Counted from the stretch's first letter, positions 7,194 to 14,802 are shown. The stretch: 14,939 nt of DNA from Pseudomonadota bacterium (GCA_021818125.1 JAKAFG010000026.1:1-14939), one strand, 5' to 3'. Notes: generated by a model not told the origin, from the letters alone. Numbers and translations are program-made.

Positions 7194-7547
7194 TTAGTCG
7201 GTGCTTTTTTCTGTGTTGTCGGTCGCTATGCTGTTACCTTTCTGGACACGCATGGCGGCGGCATGTTCCTTTTCGATGTACTCCCGCTTGCCGCGTTCTG
7301 CGTTGAGTTGCCCTTCAAGGTCAGCCACACGTCGTTCATGACGACGGATCTTCAGCTTGTTACGAATATGCGTGGGTAGATAAATCAGCATGCTCGCAAT
7401 AAAACCGGCGACGAAACCACTAAGCAGGACTACCCCCTGGGATTGTGCAAACGTCCACGAGAAGAAATGAATAGTGGCGGGTGCCCCGTTCTGAACTGCA
7501 AAAATGACAGCCAGCGCCGCTATCAAAAAAGAAACAACCATCCACAT
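7194..7547 (-). CDS. LapA/DUF1049-type small inner-membrane protein
   Basis: I chose the ATG at 7547 because a strong AAAGGAGA lies about six bases upstream on this strand. A longer frame reaching back to 7682 would run into ubiB and lacks such a site. The resulting 117 residues have two membrane segments (about 2-20 and 36-56) separated by FAVQNGAPATIHFFSWTF, the typical LapA-domain hairpin. A basic, charged coiled-coil-like tail (about 60-100) faces the cytoplasm. LapA proteins act with LapB in lipopolysaccharide assembly control in Enterobacteria, but no lapB is visible here, so only the domain is assigned. The start is 53 bases past the ubiB stop on the same strand, so the two may share a transcript. 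Confidence 0.82.
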   Translation of the reverse strand: MWMVVSFLIAALAVIFAVQNGAPATIHFFSWTFAQSQGVVLLSGFVAGFIASMLIYLPTHIRNKLKIRRHERRVADLEGQLNAERGKREYIEKEHAAAMRVQKGNSIATDNTEKSTD

Positions 7548-7600
7548 GACATTCTCCTTTGCTTGGTTGCGTATTTGTTGTAACGGTAACTTACATAACT

Positions 7601-9283
7601 TTAACCACGCCTGAAAAATATGCTGCGCACCCAACTGGTCCCGGCCCAGAGTGCCGTGGGCAGGATGATCAGCCAAGCCCATACCGGTAAATTGAGTATC
7701 GGGCTATCCAGCCGATGTTCCAGTGCCGCGATAATGCCTAAGCCTACCACAATAAACGTGCCGCCTACGCTATAGGTAAGCTTTTGCAAACCATTGTGCA
7801 GTTCCTGGCGAATGCCCTCGATGTCGTTATTGCGAATCACCAGGGGCAGTTCTCCCTGTTGGGCTTGGCGCAGGATATTGTGCAGGAGTACCGGCATTTC
7901 GGGCAGCACCAATCCCCATTGTGGGAAGTATTGTTTAAGCGCAGACCACCAGCCCTGCGGACCGCGCTGGCGACTGAGCCATTCCGTCAGCAGCGGCGTG
8001 GCGACTTCCCAGATATTGAGTGCCGGGTTGAAATCGCGGGCAATGCCCTCGACGTTGACCAGCGTTTTTTGGAGCAGCAGGAGTTGTGGCTGAGTTTGCA
8101 TTTGAAAAGCGCGCGTCGTCTGGAAGAGACGAAGCAAGAGACTGGCGACGGATATTTCATTCAGGGGCTTTTCAAACACTGGTTCCGCAATGGCACGAAT
8201 GGCTGTTTCGAAATCTTGTACGTTGGTGTCTGGTGGTACCCATCCGGCTTCCACATGCGCTTCTGCTACGCGCCGGTAGTCGCGCCGGAAAAATGCAATC
8301 ATATTTTCAGCGAGGTAATGCTGACTCGCATCATCCAGGCTTCCCATGATGCCGAAATCAACGGCGATAAAGCGCCCATTCTTCGGATCAATAAAGACGT
8401 TGCCGGGATGCATATCCGCATGGAAATACGCGTCGCGAAAGACCTGGCGAAAAAAGATTTCTGCGGCGCGTCGCGAGAGTTGATCAAAATCGATGCCCGC
8501 GTTACGCAGTGCGTCGCGCTGACCGATGGGAATGCCATAAATGCGCTCCATCACCAATACCGGGGGCGCGCAGTAATCCCAATATATTTCCGGCACATAG
8601 AGCAGATCAGTCTCGGCAGAAAAATTACGCCGCAACTGGCTGGCATTGGCCGCCTCGCGTAGCAGATCCAATTCACCGCGAATGGTTTTGGCATATTCCG
8701 CGACAACCGCGCGTATTCTCAGGCGACGACCCTCCTGAGAATAGCGCTCCGCGAGATCCGCGAGCAGGGCGAGTATCGCCAGGTCCTGATCAATAATCCG
8801 CTGCAGGCCGGGGCGTCGGACTTTAATCGCCACCTCACGGCCGTCCAGTAACTGCCCAAAGTGTACCTGGGCAATGGACGCCGCAGCAGCAGGCTGATCT
8901 TCAAATTGAGAGAAGACCGTTTCAATCGGTTTACCAAGCGCCGCCTCGATAATCTGCCGGGCGACATTTGACGGGAAGGGGGGTACTGCATCCTGAAGTT
9001 TCGCGAGTTCCTGAGTAATATGGTCGGGAAGCAAATCTCGGCGGGTTGAAAGCATCTGTCCGAGTTTGATAAAGGTGGGTCCCAGCGTTTCCAGGGCCTC
9101 ACGCAAGCGTTCGGCGAAGGTGCCCTGCGGACGCGGTCCCAACCAAGCCATAGGGCTTAGGCGTAGAACGGCCTGATAGGGTTTTAGCAAAGGGAGAAAA
9201 TAAAGCACATCGTCCAGGCGATAACGCACTAGAACGCGGGTGATGTGCAGCGTACGTACAAAACGGAGGAAGGACTGTCGCAT
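7601..9283 (-). CDS. ubiB: UbiB-family (ABC1/ADCK/COQ8-like) atypical kinase
   Basis: This protein supports ubiquinone synthesis as a membrane-associated ATPase/kinase-like factor. It has 560 residues, slightly longer than E. coli UbiB (546). The family hallmarks are in order: KxGQ as K73-LGQ76 in FIKLGQMLSTRRDLLP, the Ala-rich loop AAAASIAQVH at 132-141, VAIKVRRPG with K154, FHADMHPGN at 287-295, and the metal-binding VDFG at 308-311. Two hydrophobic segments at the C-terminus (about 503-525 and 530-553) anchor it in the membrane. It is not next to ubiE or ubiJ as in E. coli; the neighbours are an ompA-like gene upstream, behind a terminator, and a lapA-like gene downstream. The Shine-Dalgarno sequence is weak, so the exact start is slightly uncertain. 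Confidence 0.95.
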   Translation of the reverse strand: MRQSFLRFVRTLHITRVLVRYRLDDVLYFLPLLKPYQAVLRLSPMAWLGPRPQGTFAERLREALETLGPTFIKLGQMLSTRRDLLPDHITQELAKLQDAVPPFPSNVARQIIEAALGKPIETVFSQFEDQPAAAASIAQVHFGQLLDGREVAIKVRRPGLQRIIDQDLAILALLADLAERYSQEGRRLRIRAVVAEYAKTIRGELDLLREAANASQLRRNFSAETDLLYVPEIYWDYCAPPVLVMERIYGIPIGQRDALRNAGIDFDQLSRRAAEIFFRQVFRDAYFHADMHPGNVFIDPKNGRFIAVDFGIMGSLDDASQHYLAENMIAFFRRDYRRVAEAHVEAGWVPPDTNVQDFETAIRAIAEPVFEKPLNEISVASLLLRLFQTTRAFQMQTQPQLLLLQKTLVNVEGIARDFNPALNIWEVATPLLTEWLSRQRGPQGWWSALKQYFPQWGLVLPEMPVLLHNILRQAQQGELPLVIRNNDIEGIRQELHNGLQKLTYSVGGTFIVVGLGIIAALEHRLDSPILNLPVWAWLIILPTALWAGTSWVRSIFFRRG

Positions 9284-9333
9284 GGTGCCTAGTCTATCAT
9301 GGAAATGACGCCGCGCACCGCCATGGTCGTGGC

Positions 9334-9361
9334 AAAAAAAAGCGGGCCTTAGTTGGCCCGC
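9334..9361 (-). terminator. Rho-independent terminator of the ompA-like gene
   Basis: Read on the minus strand, GCGGGCC and GGCCCGC form a perfect 7-pair GC-rich stem with a 6-base loop, followed at once by eight T residues. It lies 21 bases after the stop of the ompA-like gene and about 50 bases before the ubiB start. It should separate those two transcripts. Confidence 0.93.
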
Positions 9362-9382
9362 CCTTGTAGCGCTGGGAGGAAA

Positions 9383-10030
9383 TTACTGAACGGTCTTCTG
9401 CACCTTGATGCTAGAATTGATTTCCACACGCTGATTCAGGAATCGACCTTGTCGGGTAGCGTTGGTGGCGACTGGGTTGTCGTAGGAGTGACCCTTCAGT
9501 ACCATACGATCGCTCGTCACTCCATGTTGCCTCAGGTACTGCGCTACACTTTGGGCACGCAGCTTGGACAGCTTAAGATTGTATGCGTAACTGCCCACCT
9601 TGCTGCAATAGCCGTTGACATCGAGTACGGCATCCGGGTGGTTTTTTGCAAAGCTAGCCACTTGGTCCAGAACCTTGATGTCATGATCCAGAAGCTTGTA
9701 TGAATCAAACTTGAAGTTAATTCCGGTAATGGTGATCGGTTTGCTCACCAGAATCGTCCGCTCTACAGGTGCGATGGGAGCGGGTGCGGGTGCGGGTGCG
9801 GGAGGCGTCGGCGCGACCGCCACTGGGACCGGTGCCGGGGCACAATAGGCAGGCACAGGACCATCAGTGACCGGGCGCCCGCCACGTACACAGATACCCG
9901 TGCTGGTGACAACGGGCTTGGCGCCGTGTTCTATTGCATAACCTACGTAGCCATCGTCCGCATAAGCGGCGCTGGCGAAAAGCCCCCCGCTGATGGCAAC
10001 CAGCAGCGCAATATGTTTAATATGTTGCAT
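9383..10030 (-). CDS. OmpA-family outer-membrane/periplasmic protein
   Basis: This 215-residue protein has a signal peptide (core about 7-21, likely cut AYA24-D25). A short N-terminal region with two cysteines (C47, C63) follows, in a setting resembling the GLCWRTG...EC segment of other proteobacterial OmpA proteins. Next come a Pro/Ala linker (about 64-88) and a C-terminal OmpA domain (about 92-208). In that domain the usual peptidoglycan motif GHTDSxG reads G140-YCSKVG, so the conserved Asp is Ser143; the downstream Arg (R158 in LSKLRA) is kept. There is no beta-barrel, so it is a linker-type OmpA protein. The ATG follows AGGAGGG with about eight bases spacing, and a strong terminator lies just downstream, which suggests an abundant single-gene transcript. 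Confidence 0.9.
   Translation of the reverse strand: MQHIKHIALLVAISGGLFASAAYADDGYVGYAIEHGAKPVVTSTGICVRGGRPVTDGPVPAYCAPAPVPVAVAPTPPAPAPAPAPIAPVERTILVSKPITITGINFKFDSYKLLDHDIKVLDQVASFAKNHPDAVLDVNGYCSKVGSYAYNLKLSKLRAQSVAQYLRQHGVTSDRMVLKGHSYDNPVATNATRQGRFLNQRVEINSSIKVQKTVQ
9781..9802. repeat. Hexanucleotide tandem repeat coding the Pro/Ala linker
   Basis: The unit CGGGTG (plus strand) occurs three times in a row with a four-base partial copy. On the minus strand it encodes alternating Ala and Pro in the linker of the OmpA-like protein. The unit is a multiple of three, so slippage would change linker length without breaking the frame. Confidence 0.85.
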
Positions 10031-10090
10031 TATTGAAACCCTCCTCTCTCAAGCCCTGGCGAAGCTGCCCGGCAAAAAATCTCTACCACA

Positions 10091-10126
10091 TTTATAGAGG
10101 ATGTTGTAAATGGGCAACTTTGTCAA
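10091..10126 (-). promoter_or_regulatory. Possible promoter region of the ompA-like gene
   Basis: On the minus strand there is a perfect TTGACA (10126-10121), but the best -10, TATAAA (10096-10091), lies 24 bases away, too far for a standard sigma70 pair. TTGCCC (10117-10112) gives a 15-base spacing to the same -10. The elements are suggestive; the exact promoter cannot be fixed. A leader of about 55 bases would precede the ATG. Confidence 0.3.
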
Positions 10127-10213
10127 GGCGCCGAGGGTGCAAGATACGCATAAATCATCAAAATACTGACCACTGTGCCAAAAATGGCCAGACTCCACAG
10201 CCGCCCGACTCGC

Positions 10214-10242
10214 TTGACAAAGAAAAGCCTAAGCCGCACAAT
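10214..10242 (+). promoter_or_regulatory. sigma70 promoter of the tRNA-tuf-S10 transcript
   Basis: A perfect TTGACA (10214-10219) is followed after exactly 17 bases by CACAAT (10237-10242), four of six matches. The next bases are GCGCCGC, a GC-rich discriminator of the kind linked to stringent (ppGpp) control at stable-RNA promoters. Transcription would begin near 10249, only about ten bases before tRNA-Tyr. No other strong promoter is seen between the tRNAs and tuf. Confidence 0.75.
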
Positions 10243-10257
10243 GCGCCGCTAATCGTG

Positions 10258-10342
10258 GGAGGGGTTCCCGAGCGGTCAAAGGGATCAGACTGTAAATCTG
10301 ACGGCTCTGCCTTCGGAGGTTCGAATCCTCCCCCCTCCACCA
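10258..10342 (+). tRNA. tRNA-Tyr (GUA)
   Basis: This is an 85-base class II tRNA with CCA encoded. The acceptor stem pairs GGAGGGG with CCCCTCC. The anticodon stem TCAGA/TCTGA closes a 7-base loop, CTGTAAA, with GTA at 10292-10294. The long variable arm and the GGTTCGAATCC T-arm are present. It is the first of three tRNA genes ahead of tuf, matching E. coli tyrU. Confidence 0.98.
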
Positions 10343-10395
10343 ATTGCTGCTGTAGTTAATTGCTGAGCGCAGGACTTAGTTACGAGTTTTATTGT

Positions 10396-10469
10396 GCGGG
10401 TGTAGTTCAACGGTAGAACCTCAGCCTTCCAAGCTGATGGTGTGGGTTCGATTCCCATCACCCGCTCCA
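10396..10469 (+). tRNA. tRNA-Gly (UCC)
   Basis: This is a 74-base tRNA with CCA encoded. The acceptor stem pairs GCGGGTG with CACCCGC. The anticodon stem TCAGC/GCTGA closes CTTCCAA with TCC at 10428-10430. The T-arm GGTTCGATTCC is normal. It lies 53 bases after tRNA-Tyr and eight bases before tRNA-Thr, the same order as E. coli glyT. Confidence 0.98.
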
Positions 10470-10477
10470 GTGTTCAG

Positions 10478-10553
<76 letters not shown>

Positions 10554-10600
10554 TATTTTTTGGGTCTTTACTTGGGTCTGGTATTCTTGGGGAGTGTCTG

Positions 10601-11791
10601 ATGTCCAAAGGGAAATTTGAGCGGACGAAGCCGCATGTCAACGTGGGAACGATTGGTCACGTGGACCATGGTAAGACCACATTAACGGCGGCGCTGACGA
10701 AGGTGTTGTCGGCGAAGTTTGGTGGTGAGATTCGCGCCTATGATCAGATTGACAATGCGCCGGAAGAGCGGGCACGCGGGATCACGATTGCGACCTCGCA
10801 CGTAGAGTATGAAACCGCAAATCGCCACTATGCCCACGTTGACTGTCCAGGACACGCCGACTACGTGAAGAACATGATCACCGGGGCGGCGCAGATGGAC
10901 GGTGCCATTCTGGTCTGTTCGGCAGCGGACGGGCCCATGCCCCAGACCCGCGAACACATTCTGCTTGCCCGCCAGGTGGGTGTTCCCTATATTGTCGTGT
11001 TCCTGAACAAGGCCGACATGGTGGATGACGCCGAACTGCTGGAGCTGGTCGAAATGGAAGTGCGTGAACTACTTTCCAAGTACGAGTTCCCCGGTGATGA
11101 CATCCCGGTGGTTATCGGCTCCGCGCTGAAGGCCCTGGAAGGGGATCAGAGCGACATAGGCGAGCCCGCGATTTTCAAACTGGCGGACGCCCTCGACAGC
11201 TACATTCCGCTGCCCGAGCGTCCCATAGACAAACCCTTCCTGATGCCGATCGAAGACGTGTTCTCGATCTCCGGTCGCGGCACGGTGGTGACGGGTCGTA
11301 TTGAGCGTGGCATTGTTAAGATTGGCGACGAAATTGAGATTATCGGCATTCACAACACCGCCAAGAGCATCGTCACTGGTGTGGAGATGTTCCGCAAGAT
11401 TCTGGATCAGGGTCAGGCCGGAGACAACGTCGGCGTCCTGCTCCGTGGCACCAAGAAAGATGACGTAGAGCGTGGTCAGGTGCTGGCCAAGCCCGGCAGC
11501 ATCAAGCCGCACACGCGTTTTGAGGCCGAAGTATATGTGTTGTCCAAGGAAGAAGGTGGTCGTCACACGCCATTTTTCAATGGTTATCGTCCGCAGTTTT
11601 ACTTCCGTACCACCGACGTAACGGGTGCGGTGGAGTTGCCGGAAGGAGTAGAAATGGTGATGCCGGGTGACAACATTCTGTTCAAGGTGGCGTTGATTGC
11701 ACCGATTGCGATGGAAGAAGGTCTGCGTTTCGCGGTACGCGAAGGCGGCCGTACCGTTGGGGCTGGCGTGGTCTCCAAGGTGGTCGAATAA
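10601..11791 (+). CDS. tuf: Elongation factor Tu
   Basis: EF-Tu is the GTPase that delivers aminoacyl-tRNA to the ribosome. From the ATG at 10601 there are 396 residues, the family length. The G motifs are intact: GHVDHGKT at 19-26, T62 in GITI, DCPGH at 81-85 with catalytic H85, NKAD at 136-139, and a SAL triplet near 174. Domains II and III follow (GRGTVVTGRIERG, then GGRHTPFFNGYRPQFYFRTTDVTG). A longer in-frame reading from 10442 would translate through two tRNA genes and is rejected. GGGGAG at 10589-10594 marks the true start. The gene is preceded by three tRNAs, like tufB, but followed by rpsJ, like tufA, and its stop shares one base with the rpsJ ATG. Confidence 0.99.
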   Translation: MSKGKFERTKPHVNVGTIGHVDHGKTTLTAALTKVLSAKFGGEIRAYDQIDNAPEERARGITIATSHVEYETANRHYAHVDCPGHADYVKNMITGAAQMDGAILVCSAADGPMPQTREHILLARQVGVPYIVVFLNKADMVDDAELLELVEMEVRELLSKYEFPGDDIPVVIGSALKALEGDQSDIGEPAIFKLADALDSYIPLPERPIDKPFLMPIEDVFSISGRGTVVTGRIERGIVKIGDEIEIIGIHNTAKSIVTGVEMFRKILDQGQAGDNVGVLLRGTKKDDVERGQVLAKPGSIKPHTRFEAEVYVLSKEEGGRHTPFFNGYRPQFYFRTTDVTGAVELPEGVEMVMPGDNILFKVALIAPIAMEEGLRFAVREGGRTVGAGVVSKVVE

Positions 11792-12099
11792 TGGACAGTT
11801 CTAAAATTCGTATTCGCCTTAAATCGTATGATTATCGCATGCTCGACATTTCTGCTGCGGAAATCGTAGAAACCGCGCGCCGGACAGGTGCACGTGTTTG
11901 TGGGCCGATTCCTCTTCCTACAAAAATCGAACGTTTTACGGTTTTGCGCTCGCCGCATGTGGATAAAAATGCGCGTGATCAATTTGAACAGCGTACGCAC
12001 AAGCGCTTACTCGACATTCTCGATCCCAACGACAAGACGGTGGATGCCTTGATCAAACTTGATCTGGCGGCTGGCGTCGATGTCGAGATCAAGCTGTAA
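11791..12099 (+). CDS. rpsJ: 30S ribosomal protein S10 (NusE)
   Basis: S10 is a small-subunit head protein, and as NusE it partners NusB in antitermination. It has 102 residues, one short of the E. coli protein. Diagnostic segments: KIRIRLKSYDYRMLD near the start, TGARVCGPIPLPTKIERFTVLRSPHVDKNARDQFE in the middle (about 32-66), and LLDILDPNDKTVDALIKLDLAAGVDVEIKL at the end. The ATG overlaps the tuf stop by one base (TAATG), so initiation probably depends on terminating tuf ribosomes; only a weak AAGG lies upstream. In E. coli this gene heads its operon behind a long regulated leader, which is missing here. Confidence 0.99.
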   Translation: MDSSKIRIRLKSYDYRMLDISAAEIVETARRTGARVCGPIPLPTKIERFTVLRSPHVDKNARDQFEQRTHKRLLDILDPNDKTVDALIKLDLAAGVDVEIKL

Positions 12100-12116
12100 T
12101 TATAAAGGACGATACA

Positions 12117-12749
12117 ATGGTAATGGGCCTGATCGGACGGAAAGTAGGTATGACGCGCATCGTTGCAGACGACGGGCGTGTGCTGCCGGTAACCGTCATT
12201 CATGTGGCGCCGAATACGGTGGCACAGGTTAAAGATATCGCCACTGACGGTTACTGTGCAGTGCAGGTGGCAACCGGTACACGCCGTCCACAGCGGGTAA
12301 CCTCTGCTCTGGCGGGACACTTTCGTAAAAATGGCATTGCTCCTGGGCGGCTATTACGGGAGTTCCGTGTGGCGGATACCACTACTTATGCTTGCGGTGC
12401 GGATATCGATCTGGACATTTTCGCCGAAGGACAGCGCGTGGACGTGTCTGGCGTTAGCAAAGGTAAAGGCTTCGCTGGCGCCATCAAGCGCCACAATTTC
12501 CGGAGCAACCGGGCTAGTCACGGTAACTCGCGGGCCCACAATGCACCTGGTTCTATCGGTTGTCGCCAGACTCCTGGACGGGTATTTAAGGGCAAGAAAA
12601 TGGCAGGGCATTTGGGTGCCGAGCAGGTCACAACGCTCAATCTTGAGTTGGTGCGTATTGATGCGAATCGTCGCCTGCTCATGATTAAGGGCGCTGTTCC
12701 TGGTGCCCGTGACGGGGACGTGATGGTTCGTCCTGCCGTGCGTGGTTAG
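12117..12749 (+). CDS. rplC: 50S ribosomal protein L3
   Basis: L3 is an early-assembly protein near the peptidyl transferase centre. It has 210 residues; E. coli has 209. GLIGRKVGMTR opens the protein, SKGKGFAGAIKRHNF lies at about 114-128, and HGNSRAHNAPGSIG followed by QTPGRVFKGKKMAGHLG covers the long loop. Q151 corresponds to the glutamine methylated by PrmB in E. coli. The ATG at 12117 is preferred to the one at 12123 because AAAGGAC (12104-12110) is then properly spaced. It follows rpsJ after 17 bases, in the conserved S10 order. Confidence 0.98.
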   Translation: MVMGLIGRKVGMTRIVADDGRVLPVTVIHVAPNTVAQVKDIATDGYCAVQVATGTRRPQRVTSALAGHFRKNGIAPGRLLREFRVADTTTYACGADIDLDIFAEGQRVDVSGVSKGKGFAGAIKRHNFRSNRASHGNSRAHNAPGSIGCRQTPGRVFKGKKMAGHLGAEQVTTLNLELVRIDANRRLLMIKGAVPGARDGDVMVRPAVRG

Positions 12750-12759
12750 GAGAAAAATA

Positions 12760-13377
12760 ATGCAAGTGCAAAGCTTGGAAGTGACCACCGGGAAAAGTAG
12801 CGATGTCGAGGTCGCCGATGGTGTGTTCGGAGTGCCTTATAATGAGGCGTTGTTGCATCAGGTCGTGGTGGCCCAGATGGCCGGTATGCGTTCGGCGAAC
12901 GCCGTCCAGAAAAATCGCGCGGCAGTGCGTGGTGGTGGACGCAAACCGTGGAAACAGAAGGGTACCGGTCGGGCGCGCGCTGGTAGTATTCGCAGCCCGA
13001 TCTGGCGCGGTGGTGGACGAGCCTTTCCTGGTGGAAACGAAAACTATACACAGAAAGTTAACAAGAAGATGTGGGCTGGGGCGATGCGTACGGCACTAGC
13101 GGAATTGTTGCGACAAGGTCGTCTGCAGGTTATTCAACAAGAAGATCTTGCTGAGCCACGGAGCCGCTTGGCAAAAGATTGGTTGAGCCGCGCTGGTGGT
13201 GATAATTTCCTGCTCGTTATGGGTGAAGTGCCGCTGAATCTTTTCCTAGGTTTGCGAAACTTTCCGAAAGTGGGTATTGCCGGTTGGCAAGATATCGGGC
13301 CTGCTGATCTTCTCCAGTATGGTCGAGTGTTGCTGGATACCGAAGCGGCAGCCAGGTTAGGTGAGGTGTACGGATGA
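12760..13377 (+). CDS. rplD: 50S ribosomal protein L4
   Basis: L4 binds 23S rRNA domain I and lines the exit tunnel. In E. coli it also represses its own operon through the S10 leader. From the ATG at 12760 it has 205 residues (E. coli 201). The tunnel loop block RGGGRKPWKQKGTGRARAG, then RSPIWRGGG, lies at about 57-86. AGGAGA at 12748-12753 fixes the start; an earlier in-frame GTG at 12742 falls inside rplC and before this site. The stop overlaps the rplW start (ATGA). Because no leader exists ahead of rpsJ, leader-based autoregulation cannot work here in the E. coli way. Confidence 0.98.
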   Translation: MQVQSLEVTTGKSSDVEVADGVFGVPYNEALLHQVVVAQMAGMRSANAVQKNRAAVRGGGRKPWKQKGTGRARAGSIRSPIWRGGGRAFPGGNENYTQKVNKKMWAGAMRTALAELLRQGRLQVIQQEDLAEPRSRLAKDWLSRAGGDNFLLVMGEVPLNLFLGLRNFPKVGIAGWQDIGPADLLQYGRVLLDTEAAARLGEVYG

Positions 13378-13667
13378 ACGCTGAGCGTAAGTATCTTGTC
13401 TTGTTGGCGCCTATTATCAGTGAAAAGAGTACGATGGTGCAGCAGCAGGCGAATCAGTTCGTGTTTAAGGTCGCCCGCGATTCTACTAAGCTGGAAATCA
13501 AGTCGGCGGTCGAAAAACTCTTTGAGGTTCAGGTTCTTTCTGTTCAGACTTGTAACTATACGGGTAAGGAAAAGCGGATGGGTCGCCATGTCGGTCGCCG
13601 CTCTTCCTGGAAGAAAGCCTATGTACGGCTGGCCGAGGGCAGCAGCATAGATTACGGCGTTGCCTGA
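13374..13667 (+). CDS. rplW: 50S ribosomal protein L23
   Basis: L23 sits at the tunnel exit and docks trigger factor and the signal recognition particle. It has 97 residues; E. coli has 100. The family start LLAPIISEKSTMVQQQANQFVFKVARDSTKLEIKSAVEKLF (about 10-50) and the basic segment GKEKRMGRHVGRRSSWKKAYVRL (about 64-86) are clear. It is translationally coupled to rplD by an ATGA overlap. Confidence 0.97.
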   Translation: MNAERKYLVLLAPIISEKSTMVQQQANQFVFKVARDSTKLEIKSAVEKLFEVQVLSVQTCNYTGKEKRMGRHVGRRSSWKKAYVRLAEGSSIDYGVA

Positions 13668-13683
13668 GGAAGAGGGATAAAAC

Positions 13684-14508
13684 ATGGCACTAGTCAAAAC
13701 CAAACCGACCTCTGCGGGACGGCGTTTTGTAGTAAAAACAGTCGACTCACGCCTCCATAAGGGAGGTGCGCATCCGGCTCTTGTTGAAGCGCAGTCCCAT
13801 AGTGGCGGTCGCAACAATCTTGGGCGTATTACTCGGCGTCACCAAGGTGGTGGACACAAGTCGCACTATCGCTTGGTAGATTTCAAGCGCAATAAATTGG
13901 ATATACCTGGTAAGGTAGAGCGCTTAGAGTACGACCCCAATCGTTCGGCTCACATTGCATTGATTTGTTATGTTGATGGCGAACGTCGCTATATTCTCGC
14001 GGCAAAAGGCATGTCCGTTGGTGATCCGGTGCTCTCCGCTGAGCAGACGCCCATAAAGCCGGGTAATTGCATGCCACTCCGCGGTATTCCCGTGGGCTCG
14101 GTGGTGCACAACATTGAGATGCGGCCAGGTAAGGGTGGGCAGATCGCTCGCTCTGCTGGGGCATCTGCTCAGCTCATGGCGCGTGACGGAGATTATGCCC
14201 AAGTGCGCTTGCGCTCTGGCGAAGTGCGTCGAATTCATGTATCCTGCCGCGCTACGATAGGTGAGGTTGGGAATGAAGAACACGGCTCCCGCCAATTGGG
14301 CAAGGCCGGTGCGACGCGCTGGCGTGGTGAACGACCAACGGTTCGTGGTGTTGCGATGAACCCGGTGGACCACCCGCATGGTGGTGGCGAAGGGCGCACT
14401 TCCGGTGGCCGTCATCCCGTATCGCCTTGGGGACAGCCGACTAAGGGTCATCGTACCCGTAGAAACAAGCGTACGAGCAATATGATTGTGCGTCGTCGTT
14501 CGCGTTAG
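13684..14508 (+). CDS. rplB: 50S ribosomal protein L2
   Basis: L2 is a core subunit protein needed for subunit association and peptidyl transfer. It has 274 residues, the family norm. GRNNLGRITRRHQGGGHK at about 42-59 and the near-invariant MNPVDHPHGGGEGR at 225-238 are present. H230 corresponds to the functionally important E. coli H229. The gene ends in a basic tail (TKGHRTRRNKRTSNMIVRRRSR). It follows rplW by 16 bases, with a purine-rich GAGGAAGAGGG upstream of the ATG. It occupies the expected S10-operon position. Confidence 0.99.
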   Translation: MALVKTKPTSAGRRFVVKTVDSRLHKGGAHPALVEAQSHSGGRNNLGRITRRHQGGGHKSHYRLVDFKRNKLDIPGKVERLEYDPNRSAHIALICYVDGERRYILAAKGMSVGDPVLSAEQTPIKPGNCMPLRGIPVGSVVHNIEMRPGKGGQIARSAGASAQLMARDGDYAQVRLRSGEVRRIHVSCRATIGEVGNEEHGSRQLGKAGATRWRGERPTVRGVAMNPVDHPHGGGEGRTSGGRHPVSPWGQPTKGHRTRRNKRTSNMIVRRRSR

Positions 14509-14526
14509 TGGTTAAGGGGATTTCAC

Positions 14527-14802
14527 GTGCCACGTTCGATTAAAAAAGGTCCGTTCATTGATGAACATTTGGACCGTAAAGTACAGAGTGCTCAGGCGAG
14601 CAGTAGCCGTCGTCCGATCAAGACATGGTCGCGCCGCTCGACGATTACACCTGACTTCATTGGATTAACCATTAGCATTCATAACGGCCGTCAGCATATT
14701 CCGGTAGTCGTTAACGAAAATATGGTTGGCCACAAACTCGGCGAATTCGCTTTAACGCGGACCTTCAAGGGTCACGTTGCCGACAAGAAAGCTAAGCGCT
14801 AA
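14527..14802 (+). CDS. rpsS: 30S ribosomal protein S19
   Basis: S19 is a small-subunit head protein that contacts S13. It has 91 residues (E. coli 92). PRSIKKGPFIDEHLDRKV opens the protein, RPIKTWSRRSTITPDFIGLTISIHNGRQHIPVVV covers the core, and GHKLGEFALTRTFKGH lies near the end. The start codon is GTG, supported by AAGGGGA (14514-14520) six bases upstream and by alignment of the family N-terminus. It lies 18 bases after rplB. Confidence 0.97.
   Translation: MPRSIKKGPFIDEHLDRKVQSAQASSSRRPIKTWSRRSTITPDFIGLTISIHNGRQHIPVVVNENMVGHKLGEFALTRTFKGHVADKKAKR

Noticed and set aside
7784..8662. 292-codon open frame on the plus strand antisense to ubiB
   Set aside because: It lies wholly within ubiB, whose motifs are intact; the antisense translation shows no recognisable domain.
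10031..10257. A fourth tRNA (Thr-UGU) ahead of tRNA-Tyr, as in E. coli thrU
   Set aside because: No cloverleaf or T-arm sequence is present; the stretch holds only the two divergent promoter regions.
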